The notes under the pieces are model-generated. The model worked only from the letters and a program-made list of their open reading frames with translations. It had not been told where the DNA came from and did no database searches. From contig NC_133224.1 in NCBI RefSeq assembly GCF_040436345.1, forward strand, positions 7,246,741-7,310,740: a stretch of 64,000 nucleotides of DNA. The letters run 5' to 3'. The first letter of the stretch is position 1; each line of letters starts with the position of its first letter. The DNA is from Pagrus major. Lineage: Eukaryota; Chordata; Actinopteri; Spariformes; Sparidae. The translations under genes and the position numbers were made by a program. Below are positions 12,811-26,900 of this stretch, piece by piece.

Positions 12811-15800
12811 TCATGGACCTGGAAGAAAACCAGAGAAAGCTGAGATTAAAGGTTATTAAAGATGTAGTTGCTTATAATTAAAGACACAAATCACAACATC
12901 AACATTATATGGCAGCATTATTACCAAGAGCTGTTCCGAATTTGACTTCAGAATAAACAGTTTCACCAGTTAGTCCAGGAGATAAATTTCCTAGAAATGA
13001 TTAGAGAGAGATGATTAGTTTACCTGTGAAACACCAGATACATCTACCTGATACATCTATACGTTTTTTCTGAGATCACCAGGGTGATTTGAACCACGCA
13101 GACCCGTAATTATGTACAGGGTCTATTTTAATGATCTTAAAACAAAATATTTGATGGACTTTTATAAGTGATCGTTCCTGCAGCTGATCCTATTTTCACA
13201 GTGGAGTAAACAGAGCTCTCCTCTGGTTTGTTGTGCCGTCCTGTTAAAGTGATCATATACATGAAAAAAAATCACATTTTCTTTTATTCAGGCATTGCCA
13301 ACCTCAAAAAGATCTTTTTTACAATAGTACTTACTGCTTGTACTTTGAGTACTCACCCTTATTTCTAAAGTTTTTGAGTTGAATCAAAGAGTATGTGACA
13401 TCGCTGGATTCATCAGCACCTGAAATGTACAGTAGTGGAATGTCAAATATGATCAGTCATCTTAAATCATTGTCTTTGAGTGTTTCTGACTGTTCTGTGT
13501 AAATAAATTAACTACTATTTTACCTCAGTATCACCGCACCTCAGTAAAACAGATAATTTCAATTTCCTGATACCCACTGAATTGCATTATTATTTGGTGT
13601 GTAGCTCAAATTGCCTTCAGGGTATTTTTGAACAATACTGGTGTTTTAATGTCTTATTATTTAGTACTGTAATGGAAGGGCTAATAATATTTGTGGGGAT
13701 TTTTTCTGTAGACAGAATAAAGCTTTTCAATTTGTTTTTTCAACAGGAAACAATGTGAAAAAAGTCTAAACCACCACCAACTCTGATCTTTTGTGCTTGT
13801 TGTAGATGAGTTGAGTGTTTGATAAACCAACTGACTGGTTGATTTTGGTGCCAGTCGGATGGATTGTGGCTTTTTACGACAACAATTATCCATAAAATCC
13901 ACCTACCCGAGAATAAGTATGATGAGATCAAAAGTCAAAATTAACAGCCCAGTTTCCAGGACAAAATGTTGGCAGTTAACATTTCCGCAAACCACTGAAA
14001 AATATGTACGTGTCATGGGCAACGTAACGTATTGTTTCAACATTTGTGACCGTGACACCACTGGATATTTTTGCAGTGACCTCAGGACAATTTACAGCCA
14101 TGTTTGTGGCAACCAAAACAGATATTTTAAGTCAAACCAGGATATTTTCCTAACCCTTACCAAGTGTTTTTTGTGCCTAAACCTAACCAGAGCATAAGCA
14201 CAGCGTTATGACGAGAGGAATAGAAAATAAATCCAAAGTTGCAACATAATTAACTCATCTGTGGTTTTGCAGAAGCGTACTTTGTCAACATTCATTCTGG
14301 AGATTGGGTTGTAAATGATCAATAACAGTTCATGAAATGAATCTCGATAATCTTTAAAGGCTGACCGCTGTGATGAGATGAGTTCACTTCTGGTTGTCCT
14401 GATTGGTTGTCCTGATTGGTTTTCTGGGACGGCGTTGTCCTAAAGAATATTGTTAAAACAGTCAGGTTAATAAGGGAACATTCGCTGCTTTGAAGTTCAA
14501 GAGAGTAGAGAGTGTTGTACCGACCTGGCAAAGAGTGAATCTGTGGGAAAAAAAAAGATAATTGGACTTCAGAATTGATCTGTGACTTTAAATAATCCGA
14601 TTGTAATCAATCAAATATTAGAAGTTAAAGGTCTCACACTTTGACTTTCTGCAGCAACACAACAGCAGCAGGACAATACTCAGTAAAATCCCACAAACCA
14701 GCCCGATGATCACTGGCAGAATAACTGAAGAGGTTTCAGGCCTGGACACTGCAGTGAAAGTCAGAGTTATTAAATGTTATCTGTAGTTTGCAGGTCAAAG
14801 GTCAAAAACAAAATACTCATCATAGCTGTACACATTTGTACTCATTATTAGACTGTATGAGACATTTACAGTAAATTAGACATTTTCCAGCCATCATTAC
14901 TTCTAGGAAGGTGACGTATTTGACACCATTTCTTTAAAAACTGTGACAGATTCTGAAAAGGGAAGTTTTAATCATACTCACATTTGATGGCCACCCAACT
15001 CTGCGGTGACACATTTCCTGAGTATTCACACCAGTGGAAGCCTTCGTCTGACTCTGACGCTTCAGGGATATTCAGCTGCCCTCTGGTGTCATTTTGGATG
15101 AGAAGTCCATTTCGATAGAAGAGCACATTAGAAACCACATTTTCTGTCCTCGATTTGCAGCCAAGAGTGACAGGATGTCCCTCGGCCACAGGATGGACAG
15201 GGCTCAGCAGGATAATAGTTGTATCTGTGAAACAGTAAAAAAATCACATTTGTCACACATACACTTACATTCTGCTGTTATTCTTACATTAATCAAACCT
15301 CCCTAATAGAAAAGCCTTGGTGGTGACAGGTTGTGACTGACATAAGGAGTCAGAGGAAAGAAAAATTACAAGTTTATTTATTTTGATTGATTTACACATG
15401 AGCAGCAAGAATGTAATTACTTTGCGCAGTGATGTTGACTGCATTGCTGATTTGACCTGATCCAGACTCGCACCAGTACACTGCTGTATTTTTAATGAAT
15501 TTGTGGACGTTGCACGTGGATCCATTCACCGTCCCAAAGTCAGAACAGTTGGACAGACGATCTGTTTTGGATAACCTCATTACTCTCCACTCAGCAGAGT
15601 TTCCCTCACAGCTCAGAGACACAGACTCAGAGGGAAAGTGCTGCGCTCTGTCAGGGCTCACTCTGAGTGATGCTGCATGAAAATCTGCAAAATAACATTG
15701 CAGGAATATGATGAGATTAAGGACAGCACAGTTCAAATGATCTTTCAAACTTCTTTCAATGTTCGGTCTCAGTACTGTACACTGGCGGCTCCAACCCAAT

Positions 15801-18191
15801 CTACAGAATAAATGCTGGCAAAGTGCATTTCTGCACAGATATGTTGAAACTTTACATTCTTCACGGTGCAATTTTACGTTTCTTCAGGTGCAGTTACATA
15901 CAATTTTATGTTGTGCCAATGTTGTGCTTAAGGTTGGGTTAGGTCTAAGCACAAAAAGAACTAAGAGTTAGGAAAAGATCATGTAAAGGTAAAGAAAAGC
16001 TAAACAGACAGACTGACCTGCAGACCAGACAAACTTTGGTTTGCTGTAGTAAGTATAAAACACTGGATCTCCTCTTCCAGCTCTGCACGCATATCCTGCT
16101 GTGTGTGTCTGTCCATGAACAATGTAGGAATCCTGTTCAGTCCCACTGCTGCTGCCAGGTAGCAGCTCATAGCTGTAGGAGTTGTTTGATTGATCAGGAA
16201 GAGCCTTATACCAGTAGAACCTCCATCCTGCAGATTGATCTTCAACACTGCAGTTCAGAGTTACTGACGCTCCAGCACTCAGCCATGATGGAGACGCAGT
16301 GAGGTTAGGCCGAGTGTAAACTGTTGGAAAGCAATTTCACAGAATGAAAAACAGTAAAGTCAAGTCTTGTTGGTGGAGTGCAGTGTTTGGATCCTGCACA
16401 TTTAACACATTTATTTTAAAACATGTTGGTCAATCAATTGATTAAATATGTCTCATGAGGAACCTGAGTGGTGACAAACAACTGCTAAATGTAACGTTTG
16501 TAAAGTATGAAATTATAATCTCGATTACCATTAAAGAATAAGTTCACCCAAAGTGAATTTTTCAGATATTTTCTTTTCTGGAGCGTCACAGCAAAACAGC
16601 GTTGCAGCATTCTCCAAAACAACTGAAGTAGATGGGGGGCTACTTGTATTTAAAATGTGTGAAAACAAACAAAAACAAAAACCTAAAATGGCTCCATGCC
16701 AGTGGTGGGCACCCTTATCTACTAAAAAAAGAAATCTTTAATGTAGTTGCAAGGCTAAAGCGTTAGCGCGCACCCCTAATGAGGGTTGTGTGCAAGCCTC
16801 ACCGCACGTCAAGGTTGTAAATATCGTCTTTTCAAATCACCGGGGAAGTATGGGATTAAACCAGACAAGCTGTATGGAGCCTTTTTATGTTTTATGTTGT
16901 TAACAAGTCCCAATCGACTTCAGCTGTGGACTTAAACCAGTTCTCCATCAGTATGACAGTGAGTAGATACTGACTGAATTTACATTTTTGGGTGAACTGT
17001 TCCTTTTTACATTTAAGGGCATTTAGCAGACGCTTTTGTCCAAAGGGACTTACAGTAATTCATACATAGATTCATACACCGATGGCGGTGGCTGCCATGC
17101 AAGGTGCACATCAGGAGCAGCTTGTAGTTCAGTATCTTGCCCAAGGACACTTCCACATGCAGACCAGGGGAATCGAACCAGTGACCTTCCGATTACAAGA
17201 CTCTGGCTCTACCCCTGAGCCACAGCCGCCTTTTAGTTGAATTCAGAAGAAGCTGCAGAAGTCTCACATTAAAATACATTTAGAAAATAAACATCGGATC
17301 ACCTACCTGAGACATTTAGAGTGACTTTCTTACTCTCAGCTGTGAGATTTCTGCTCGTGTGACGACCTGTGCACTGATATTCACCACTGCTGTTTTTCAT
17401 TAGCTTATATGAGCAGGACTTTTTTGTACTGCAGGATCTAAGTCGTTGACCATTCCCGGTGAATGTGTAATTCCAGTCTGTGTGCTTTCCTTCTGTTACA
17501 TCACATGTGAATGTAACTGACTCACGATTGAATAAAGTGGACCAGTTTGGTTTAACGGTCAGTAAGGCATCTAGACCTAAACACAAACACACACGACATT
17601 AGAAAATAAAGTACAACCACATCACAAGTTAACACTTTGAAGCACTTGTTTTTCATATCTTAATTCGCGGTAACGCAAGGATTAAAGTGACGCATGCACT
17701 GACGGAAACAGACAGATGATGCCACTGAGAGTGATGTAAAAGGTGTGAAAACCCTTGAAGAGAATAAATAAAGCAACAGACAACAAGGAAATTGTGCAAT
17801 TACCTTCAGCACGTCCACAGTTGAGGACTGTATTCAGCACTAAAATCAAGATTGAAACCTCATCAGACATTGTAAAACCAACAGAAACTGTCATAATATG
17901 AATCATTATTATTAAATTCAAAGTTTCACGAATTGAAATTATAGTCGGAGAAAATTCTAAGCATCAAATCATTATTGCATATCAACCACGATGAACAAAA
18001 AATGTGAAAATCTATAAAACGCGTTAAGTTAGCATAGTAAGATCATATATAAGTACAGTATCACACAGTGTATCACACAAAGCCTTTTTTCAAACTTTCT
18101 GAGAAACCAAACAATCAGAGAGACTAAACAAAGTAAATTTACTGCTGTACTCACAGAACAGCCCCAGCACACAGAGCGAAGTGTGTCCCAT
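12811..18191 (-). CDS. Gene E: four-Ig Fc receptor-like/LITR-like receptor with ITIM/ITSM tail
   Basis: Shortest member, about 515 residues if every tail exon is used. Start ATG is 18189-18191 in signal exon 18155-18191 (MGHTSLCVLGLF); mini-exon 17804-17839. Ig exons: D1 17307-17570 (EPNW-type: VKPNWSTLF), D2 16018-16320 (TASPSWLSAG type), D3 15421-15684 (RVSPDRAQ type), D4 14982-15224 (LLSPVHPVAEG type). The transmembrane exon is 14638-14748; stop TGA at 12811-12813. It keeps the membrane-distal D1 and the three membrane-proximal domains common to all members, and lacks the alternating W-x-Y-x-W / LQPNW modules in the middle. D2 has no in-frame ATG near its start but is open throughout. The D1-D2 intron holds a MITE and a SINE. 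Confidence 0.84.
12925..14540 (-). other. Gene E cytoplasmic exons: ITIM/ITSM tail with one damaged donor
   Basis: Exons: 14525-14540, 14366-14439, 13357-13419, 13178-13240 and 12925-12990, then the stop exon 12811-12818. The 74 bp exon contains no tyrosine (a short NQD/NQSG repeat replaces the YxxL region), and the exon for the second ITAM half was not found between 13420 and 14365, where a repeat lies. The later exons encode VTYSLI (ITIM), SVYSTV (ITIM) and TVYSEV (ITSM). The SVYSTV exon is followed by GA instead of GT. It may be skipped, which keeps frame, or read through to a stop 13 codons on. Confidence 0.75.
13860..14250. repeat. Interspersed repeat in gene E tail intron
   Basis: Shares GCCTAAACCTAACCAGAGCA and the following AAGCACAGCGTT with 26625-26665. 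It lies where other family members have the second ITAM-half exon, which is absent here. Confidence 0.55.
16531..17005. mobile_element. MITE-like element in gene E intron
   Basis: Inverted ends: TTAAAGAATAAGTTCACCCA at 16531-16550 and the imperfect complement around TGGGTGAACTGTTCCTTTTT at 16989-17008. About 475 bp, no coding capacity. Target duplication not resolved because a SINE abuts the right end. Confidence 0.65.
17006..17231 (-). repeat. tRNA-derived SINE
   Basis: On the minus strand it begins GGCGGCTGTGGCTCAGGGGT, with an A-box-like TGGCTCAGGGGTAGAG and a B-box-like GGTTCGATTCC. It ends with the widespread fish SINE tail (AAAGCGTCTGCTAAATG) before a short A/T stretch. Pol III promoter boxes and length fit a tRNA-headed SINE. 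Confidence 0.8.
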
Positions 18192-20497
18192 CTCTACATC
18201 CAGCACTGACAGTGTGCCAGCCTGCCTGTCGAGTGCAAGACTAAGAGGAAACTGTGGCAGAAAAGAAGTGATGTCTCAATTCACTATGAGCTCATACATT
18301 TGTTTTTCTAAATATGGCCTCTCAGCTGTCCATCCTTCCTGTTTTTGCACAAAACCCACACAACTACAATTTGACAGGCAGAGATGGGAAGTATGCTGTA
18401 CTTAAGTAGAGTTTTCAGCTATCTGTACCTTACTTGAGTATTTACTTTTGACTTTTGCTCCCTACATTTTGACGCATTTTCTACTCCTTACATTTTCAAA
18501 ACATGCTCATTACTATAGTTGTATTGTATTTCAGGGGAATTATCGATTATTTCTATTTTTGCGTCATTGCACGCCGCCTCCTCAACATCACAAGACCGAT
18601 TTCAACTTGTCAGTGCATAAACATACTGCAGAAGCAGCAAAATGAAATGACGTAACAGACCGAGAAGGAGACTGGGATAGGGAGAAAAGGCGCTTCAGTG
18701 TCTCGGATCTGCAGAGACTCTGCAGCCCTCTGCCTGGATTTTCTTATATTCTCTGTTTGTTGCTGCTTGGGACCCTTTACCAACCCAAAATGTTGGTATT
18801 TGACCCATTTCCACATAATGTTGCTTTAAAAAACTGAGAAAAATATTAGTATTTCTATGTAATGCTCAATTTTGTGAGTTGTTGCGTTAGGAGAAACTTT
18901 CTAAACTTTTTGAAATGCTCTCTACAACAAATTCTTATCTATTTGGGCCTTCTTGTGTAATGCGGCAAACGTTGCACTTGAAGATATTTCTATCTTTGTG
19001 CAGAAAAACGTTGTTTTTTTTTGTTCTAGGGGTGTACGTGTATATTTGCACAGAGCGGGGAGATGCATGGAGATGCATGTTGATGCCAGGTGTGAAGTGA
19101 CAGACCTAAAGCTGTCTACAGTACTTTTGCTCGGATCACTCAGGGAGCATGTTGATACCAAGTGTAAGCAGCCTGTATGTTTGCAACCACAACCACAATT
19201 TCTGCGCATGAGTGAGACTGAATTGCAGTTCCTCTTTACACATTCAAAGATTTGTTGCTATGATAGCAGTCATCACACAGTCACCACACTGACGCCAGCT
19301 CTGCTGATGTGCACCCACACAGTCAGGATTTCTGTGAAATTCAAATTCATTCACTTGGCAGAAACCCATAGAGAGTTCCCAAAGCATCCCAATAGACAAC
19401 ACGACCATTAAACCATGAATATGCGACTGTGGTTTCGAATACAACCACTTCTGACACCACTTAGGTAAACAAAAAAAGAGGAAATGGACGTGAAAATATA
19501 TTTCACAGTCACATCATGATAAGACGCTGAGAGAACAGACAGTTCAACCATGCAAAAAGGACAAAAATGTGTTTTGAACAGGCTCAAGGCCAAATAATAT
19601 ATAAAGACTTTTCATATTTTCATTTCTGCGACCATTTTCTGGCCGATTGGATTTTATCATACTAGATAAAGCTGAATATGACCTGATTACATTCATAACA
19701 AGCAACATAAGATTCTTGCATCTTAACAGTAGTTGAAGAGACACAAAACCCAAATGTACTTCAGTAAGTATTTTATTATTTTAAAGTATTTTAAAGGGCC
19801 ATTTTACTCATTTTAAGTCTTACAGGTTCATTATGACATGGACATTCTTGTGTTCCTGTGTCTTCCTGTTGTCTTCACTGCACTTTTACCGATTTCACTA
19901 ACAAAGACCATGCCATCGTTTAGCAAAAGGTAGTTTTATTTGAATTGGTAATAGACTTGATGAGGATAGGGAAGAGGTCGAGGGCGGAGGATGAAGGAAA
20001 AAGGGGTTGAGGGTGGAGGATGAAGGATAAGGTGGTTGAGGGGCGTGGATGAGGTGTCGATGCCAAACGCTGAGCTGCCGAGTGATCCTGTGAGAGAGGA
20101 TAGAGGAGGAGGAGAGGGTCTGGGGGGGACGGTTGTGAGAACTTGAGACTTACAGGAGAGGAATGGTTAGGCTCACCTATATAGGTCTGCACAGGTGGTT
20201 GAATTAAAAAGGTACAGGTGGTGATGTTAATGAGGTGGTGGTGGTTTCATTAAATAGGCCCGGGTGGAAAATAGCTTTGTTTATAATCATTTAGGCATTT
20301 GGATCAATATCAGAGATGTACCTGATGGTACATCGTCCTCCAAAAAGAGGCCATAAGTCTCTCTGCTGTAAGAGCATCTCTGCTCCCTGGCTCTAGGTTT
20401 TGGAGCTTTTGCACATCTACATTCCTTCTGTCCCCAAAAGCTTTATAAAACAAACTAAAGTGAAGAAACACAACTGAAAACTTACAGCTGGAGCAAG
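18192..20497. other. Intergenic region between genes D and E
   Basis: No gene seen. At 18380-18560 there is a degenerate teleost repeat (TACTTAAGTA...TACTTGAGTATTTAC). At 19970-20130 there is a purine-rich, minisatellite-like stretch of GGATGAAGG/GGTTGAGGG units. A 152-codon open frame at 18953-19411 on the plus strand has no recognisable domain. Confidence 0.45.
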
Positions 20498-20503
20498 TTT
20501 ATT
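20498..20503 (-). promoter_or_regulatory. Possible poly(A) signal of gene D
   Basis: AATAAA on the minus strand about 420 bp past the stop. A second AATAAA at 20734-20739 is nearer; either could be used. Confidence 0.35.
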
Positions 20504-20922
20504 GGTCCAAAATTATTAAACAACACAGTAACTACAAACCATTAAAAAAAGGCACAGGAAGTCTAAAGATATATCACATAACATATAATGTAATAAATTA
20601 AATGTTATAAATCTGAGAAGGTTTTTCATCAAAATATGAAAAGAACTGACTTCAGTTCAAATATTGAAACTGTCTTTTGGAGCAGCCTGTTTACAAAGTT
20701 GTCTACACTCGGTTTAAAAAAATAAAGTGACACTTTATTGAGCTAAAAAAGAAATACAGAACATAAATACGCTGTAGGATCATTTAAATCTTCATAATAG
20801 CTATGTACAACAAAAGATTAAAACCATATGATGCATTTCTTTGAAATGACTGGCTATAAGTTTAACTTTACAAAATACTGTCTGATATTTGGATTTCATT
20901 GATTTTAGTGATACAGATCTCT

Positions 20923-23900
20923 TTATTGACCTGGAAGAAAACCATATTAGAAAAAGAGATGTTTCACAACATTTTACTTCCAATTACAACCCATTTAACT
21001 GAATCCTTACAGTGGCTTATTCCATTATGCACATTATTTTATCTCTTCATTATTACCCAAAGGTGCTCCTGGTTTGACTTCAGAATAGACAGTTTCATCC
21101 GCTGCTGCAGGACTTGATTTCCCTAAGAAAGGACAGAAGATTTGTTTTTTGTTTGCCATGATGTGACTGCCAGTGCGTGTGTACACAATGTAAATGAAAT
21201 AATAAACTAACTAAATAAATAAAGATAACAGATTACAGCTACTACTTTTGTCCAAGACAAACTGTACAGTAACAGCTGCAGGTGGATGGAGGCTTTACTT
21301 ACTATTGTCTTTCATGGCTTTATTGCGGCAGTGCACCTTGGCGTACATCACATCGTCATCTAAAACAGAGATTTTATTTACACAAAGACACATTGAAAAG
21401 GTAGACTGGCTGCAACTTTATAAAAGTAATGTTAACTTTGTAACCCAGTCAATTTAAAATCATATTTCAGCCATTTTAAGGCCTAAAATATTGAGTTTAT
21501 TTTAACATTTTGACATTTTGATTACAGCTATCTATGATTGATCAGCTATCCAACAAATTTGCAGAAGACAGAAGAAATTTCACAAAAGAAAATTGTGTCT
21601 ATAAAATGATCAAATCCTACACATACAGTATATAAAAGAGTTTTTAGACTTTGGGGGTATTTTTGTTTGTCTTTTGCTGGCCAAGTGTTTATATTAAAAA
21701 ATTACACTACAGCACACAGCACAGCATCCAACGTAAACCTCTGTTGAACTTGACTGTACCTGCAGCTGACTCCACAGCGCCCTCTTCTGGTCCATTATTC
21801 TTCCCTTTTAGATGGATCAAATGAATGCGTTAAAAAGGCAGTTTCCCACACTTTTAAGGCAGTGCCGGCCTACGAGAGTATTCTCACTACATGAAATAAA
21901 GTACTCACTCTACTTACCAATGTTTCTGAGCTCAATCGAAGAATATGTGCCATCATTTGATTCCTCTGAAATACAGATGTTTTCAGAATTAAGGGGTTGC
22001 CAATGAATCGCTTATAGTTAGATCATGTTATCATAGTATTTTTAACCGCTCGGTGTCAACCAAAAGCTGTAAACTGTACCATGTTCAGCTTCTTCAAGGC
22101 ATTTGATTGATTCATAGAGAACGGCATCACCTACAGAGCAGTTAAAATCAATCCAAAGTCATATTAATCATTTTAATACCATTATACGAATTCCCAAAAA
22201 CTTCGACAAAAGATAACCAGAATCAGAATTAAAGCTGACCATAGAGAGAAGAAGGCACATCTCTGAATTGAGTTTCATCCTGGTTGATCATGTGGTCTGT
22301 AGCAGAGCCCCGATTGGTGCTCTGTGACCTGGTGGGATCAAAACGTGAATTAAATACAGTGTATTTAATAAGGAGCATGTAACGTACTGCTGTAATGTTG
22401 AGAATAAGAGAAGAGTGTTGTAACAACCTGATGAAATATGATTCTGTAAAAAAAGAAAAAAGAAAGATACCTGCTGTTACATGTCTTTGTACGACATACG
22501 TCTTAGATTTTGACTGATATCCGAAGTAAATATCTCACCTTTTGACTTTGTGCAGTGGTGATACCGACACACCAGTAGTAGTAGTAGTAGGAGAATAATC
22601 AGTAAAACTCCACAAACCGGCCCAACAATCCACAGCACGGGAAATAAGGAGCTTTCAGATCTGGTCACAGCTATAATACATAATCATACATCATACATAC
22701 ATCTCTTTTAATATTTGTTTATATAGAACCTCTTCAAAATAGTTTAGTTTTCAAAAAAGTTACACAGCTTACAAAAAAATCCTGACAGAGACGGCTAATC
22801 ATACTCACATTTTACTGACATCCAACTCTCTGGTGATGTCCAACTCTGCCAACCATGCGGTGAATCTTGTCCTTTGCATTTATAGAGGCCTTCATCTGAT
22901 TTTGACACTGCGGGGATAGTCAGCTCCCTCCCGGTACCATTTTGGATGAGTTGTCCATCTTTGTAGAAGTCCACATTAGAAAGAACAGTTTCTGTCTTCA
23001 ACTTGCAGCCAAGAGTGACAGGATGTCCCTCGGCCACACGATGGACGGGGCTCACCAGGATTATTTCACCGTCTGTAGAAAGACCAAAGAATGTGAAGGT
23101 TTGGTCAGAGATCAGCTGCAGGTTGAGCAAACTGATGTACAAAGATGAGAGTTAAACAAATATTTTCTCATTTGTTTTACAGATGAGGTACAGGGCGATA
23201 GTCATTTAGACTAGAGACATGGTCAGGGATGTTATCAGGCCCAGCATGCATTAACTTCAGCTGGCAACCTGGCCTTTGACATAATAGGGGTGCTCCTTAT
23301 TTTCTTAGACTGTTCTGGTCTGGATCTCCTGCCACATGTCTTCAGTGTTGTTGGTGTTGACCTCTCCGGTCTTCTGGTCTCCAGCCTCTTCTGATGACTT
23401 TGTTTTGCCTCCTTGATGCCCTCTTGCAGTCTCGCTCTGGCGGCGCCGTAACCTTCCTTGTCACCTGACCGAATGGCAGCTGGACCTCGGCTCTGGACAG
23501 AGTCTTCACACTAACACACTGATGATACATATTCCTAACGACTGATGTGGTACAGCTGTGTGGCATCATCTCTGAACATGTGCCAGTCTGTGCACTGACA
23601 ACAGTCCTACAGAGCTCCTGTAGCTTCATCTATCCACAGTTGAACTGTCTTTTTCTGATGGCTTGACCCTTGTAATCAGCTGGGCGTTACATTGCAGGAG
23701 AAGCAGGGAAATGTGGTCTGATTGTCCAAAGTGTGTCAGGGTAGGGCTATGACATAATAGCATTGTGAAAGCAAGGCTCACAGGGAACCAATCTGAAGTC
23801 CCCAGGCTTGAAAGCCAATGGTGTCATTATTCTATATCCATTACATTGTGCAATCAATATTTACTTCATAATGATACATTTAAGGAAAAATAATGGTCTA

Positions 23901-26900
23901 TTGCTGATTTAAATTCTAAAACTAATGCAGTGTTGAAATAATTCTGATACAAAAAATGTGATTTAAACTCACACTGTCCGGTGATGTTGACTGCATTGCT
24001 GAACTGTCCCGTTTCAGACTCACACCAGTACACTCCATTAATGTACTGTGATGTATGGGTCTTGCATGTGGATCCAGTCATTTTCCCCCAGATAGAACAT
24101 TGTGTCACATGGCCATATTCATTAAACTTCACCACTCTCCAACTAGTAGAGTTTCCATCACACTTCAGTGTCACTGAATCTTGAAAGAAATGCTGCACTC
24201 TGTCAGGACTCACTGTGAGAGACGCTGCTGGATGAGAATCTGAAAATCAACACACAAAAATATTGATTAAAAAGACCTTACAACAAACAGTCCCTTGGTT
24301 TTATTGTGTTTTGAATCGTTTTAGATGGTGGATGATAGAAACAACAAAAAGAGGTAAACAATGGGAATAAACATTTTGATTATTAGTGGATTAACTCATT
24401 TCTTTTGCTGAGGCTGAAACTGTTTTGAATTGTGCACAGTGCACATTTACACCATAAGCACAGGCTGAAGAGGTACACATTTGCAAACTTTTAAGTGTTC
24501 ATAAATTGCATTACTGCCCTCTGGGTGCATGTTCTAATCCACCGAATGAGACCACCATTCACATTCATCTCAAAGAGTCCTTCTAAAGAGTCTCAATTTG
24601 CACAGCATTTGAGGCATGAAATAGGCTTAAATAGATTAAAAGAACGCAAGCAGCATTAAGTCAAAACAAACTGACCTGCAGACCAGACAAACTTAGGTGC
24701 ACTATAATCAGAGTAATACACTGGATCTCCTCTTCCAGCTCTGCACACATATCGTGCTGTGTGTGTCTGTCCATGAACAATGTAGGAATCCTGTTCAGTC
24801 CCACTGCTGCTGCCAGGTAGCAGCTCAACGCTATAGTAGTTGTTTGATAGTTTGGAAACAGCCTTATACCAGTAGAACCTCCATCCTGCAGATTGATCTT
24901 TAACACTGCAGTTCAGAGTTACTGAGGCTCCAGCACTCAGCCATGATGGAGACACAGTGAGGACAGGCTGGGGTTCTGTTGGAAAATGATTTTCCCAGAT
25001 TGAAAACATTATGTACGGTTAGTCTGATTTCCAACATTAAATACAAATGTGAGGATGATCTTAAATTACAGTAAATAAAATAGCACTTCTCATTTTTTGA
25101 CTGATGACTTACTGTGAGATATCATCAATCTGAAAGGATCACTCCACTCTGTTTGGGACTGTCCACTTTTCTCTTTGCCTGTACACCTGTAGTCTCCAGC
25201 GTCTGATGTCTGAGCATCTCTAATCATGTATTCATTTTGATTATGATGTGGCAGGTATGGGTTGGGTAATACCCATGTATACTCCCACTCAGTGTCCCCT
25301 CCATTCTCAATTTCACATTTAAGAGTGATCGTCTCTTGATAGTATATCTCAAGCCAGCTGGGTTGCAAGGTCACAACAGCCTTGTTTGTGGCTGCTCAAT
25401 GGGACAAAAATAATAGAAATAAGAGAAAGTTAAATTAAATAAACAACATTTTACGCCTTAATCTTAACACATAAGCATGTATTTAAATCAATCATGTCAA
25501 TACCGATTGAATCGCTGTACTCTGTGTAGTAAACCGGCTCTCCTCTTCCTCCTCTGCACCAGTAGAGGGCTCCCTGCGAGACACTGATTTTATCATTAGA
25601 GATGAAGAAAACATCTTGTGCTGTCAGAGGTTTAGAGGCTTTCTTGCCTCTGTACCAGAAGTACTTCCAACCAGGTGATGATGGGTTCACTGAGCAGGTC
25701 AGGGTCACGTTGGCTCCTACAGAGGCTCTGTCGTCTTTTTTCAGATTGGCCTTTGGTCTGTTTGCTGTTTAATGTAGAACAAAGACATAAAAATGTAAGT
25801 GTTATCGATGTGAATTAGAAAAGTTAGAAAGATTATTAAATGAGTAAAATGGATGGAAATCAAGAACAACTACACTTATGCACTTATTAACCACTGGAAT
25901 GAACCTTACCATGGATTAAAGTGAGTACAAACACATTTAAAAATGGACGCCAATGTAAACACTCTCCTTTTCTTTAATAGTGTTCCTAAGATAATGCAGA
26001 GATAAAAACTCTACTTACGTTCCACTTTGAGTCGTATTGGTTGGGATTCTTCATCCTCATCAAATTTACACATGTAAGAGCTCCCATCTGACAGCAATTG
26101 AATGGTTATTTCAACTGTGTTATTTGATAGTATAAGTGATCCGTCTCTGTAGAAGGAAGCATTCTTCTCCTTTCTCTGAGTCTGATGTCGACAGCGCAGA
26201 GTCACTGATTCTCCTTGATACATAGTGGATGCAGGACTTGCCAGGATGACATCTTTATCTGGATAAGTAAATAAGCAAGATTTTATTTATGTAGCTTCTT
26301 ACAAAGCCAATGTTACAAAGGGCTTTACAAGAGAATAAAAGGTTAAAAGGTCAAGAGTGTGTGTGGTGATAAAGCTCAGTGTTTTCAATGAGACCTCGGG
26401 ACATTTCCGGCCATGTTTGTGGTCTCAAAAAAAGGATATTTTTGACAAGAAGTCAAGGAGGTGTTTTTTTTATGAGACCGCAAGACATTTTCAAGGCGTG
26501 TGTGGTCGACAAAACAGGTTGTTTTTTAACGAGACCTCTGGGCATTTCCAGCTGTGTTTATGGTGCTCGAAACAAGTACTTTAAGCCAAACCGTGATGTT
26601 TTCCTAACCCTAACCATGTAGCTTCTGGGCCTAAACCTAACCAGAGCATAAGCACAGCGTTGTGACAGGAGAGCAATAGAAAATTGAATCTAAAGAAATG
26701 TAAGAATCTTAACTTTTCTGCGGTTTTGCAGAAACGTACTCTGCTAACATTTACTCTGGCCATAGGGTTGCCGTACCCCCCTCCCCATCTGATACATGAC
26801 TGTTATCACATTCGTAAATGTATTGTCATGTATTAATTTTTTACAAGAAAAACAATATCAGATGGTTTGTGAGTAAAGCCTTAATATCATAACGTAAACC

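Noticed and set aside
17150-17231. Possible tRNA gene
   Set aside because: It has A- and B-box-like sequences but is fused to a SINE body with the common fish SINE tail, so it is the SINE head and not a stand-alone tRNA.
18953-19411. 152-codon open frame on the plus strand
   Set aside because: No domain, unremarkable composition, intergenic and repeat-rich surroundings, no splice or paralogue support.
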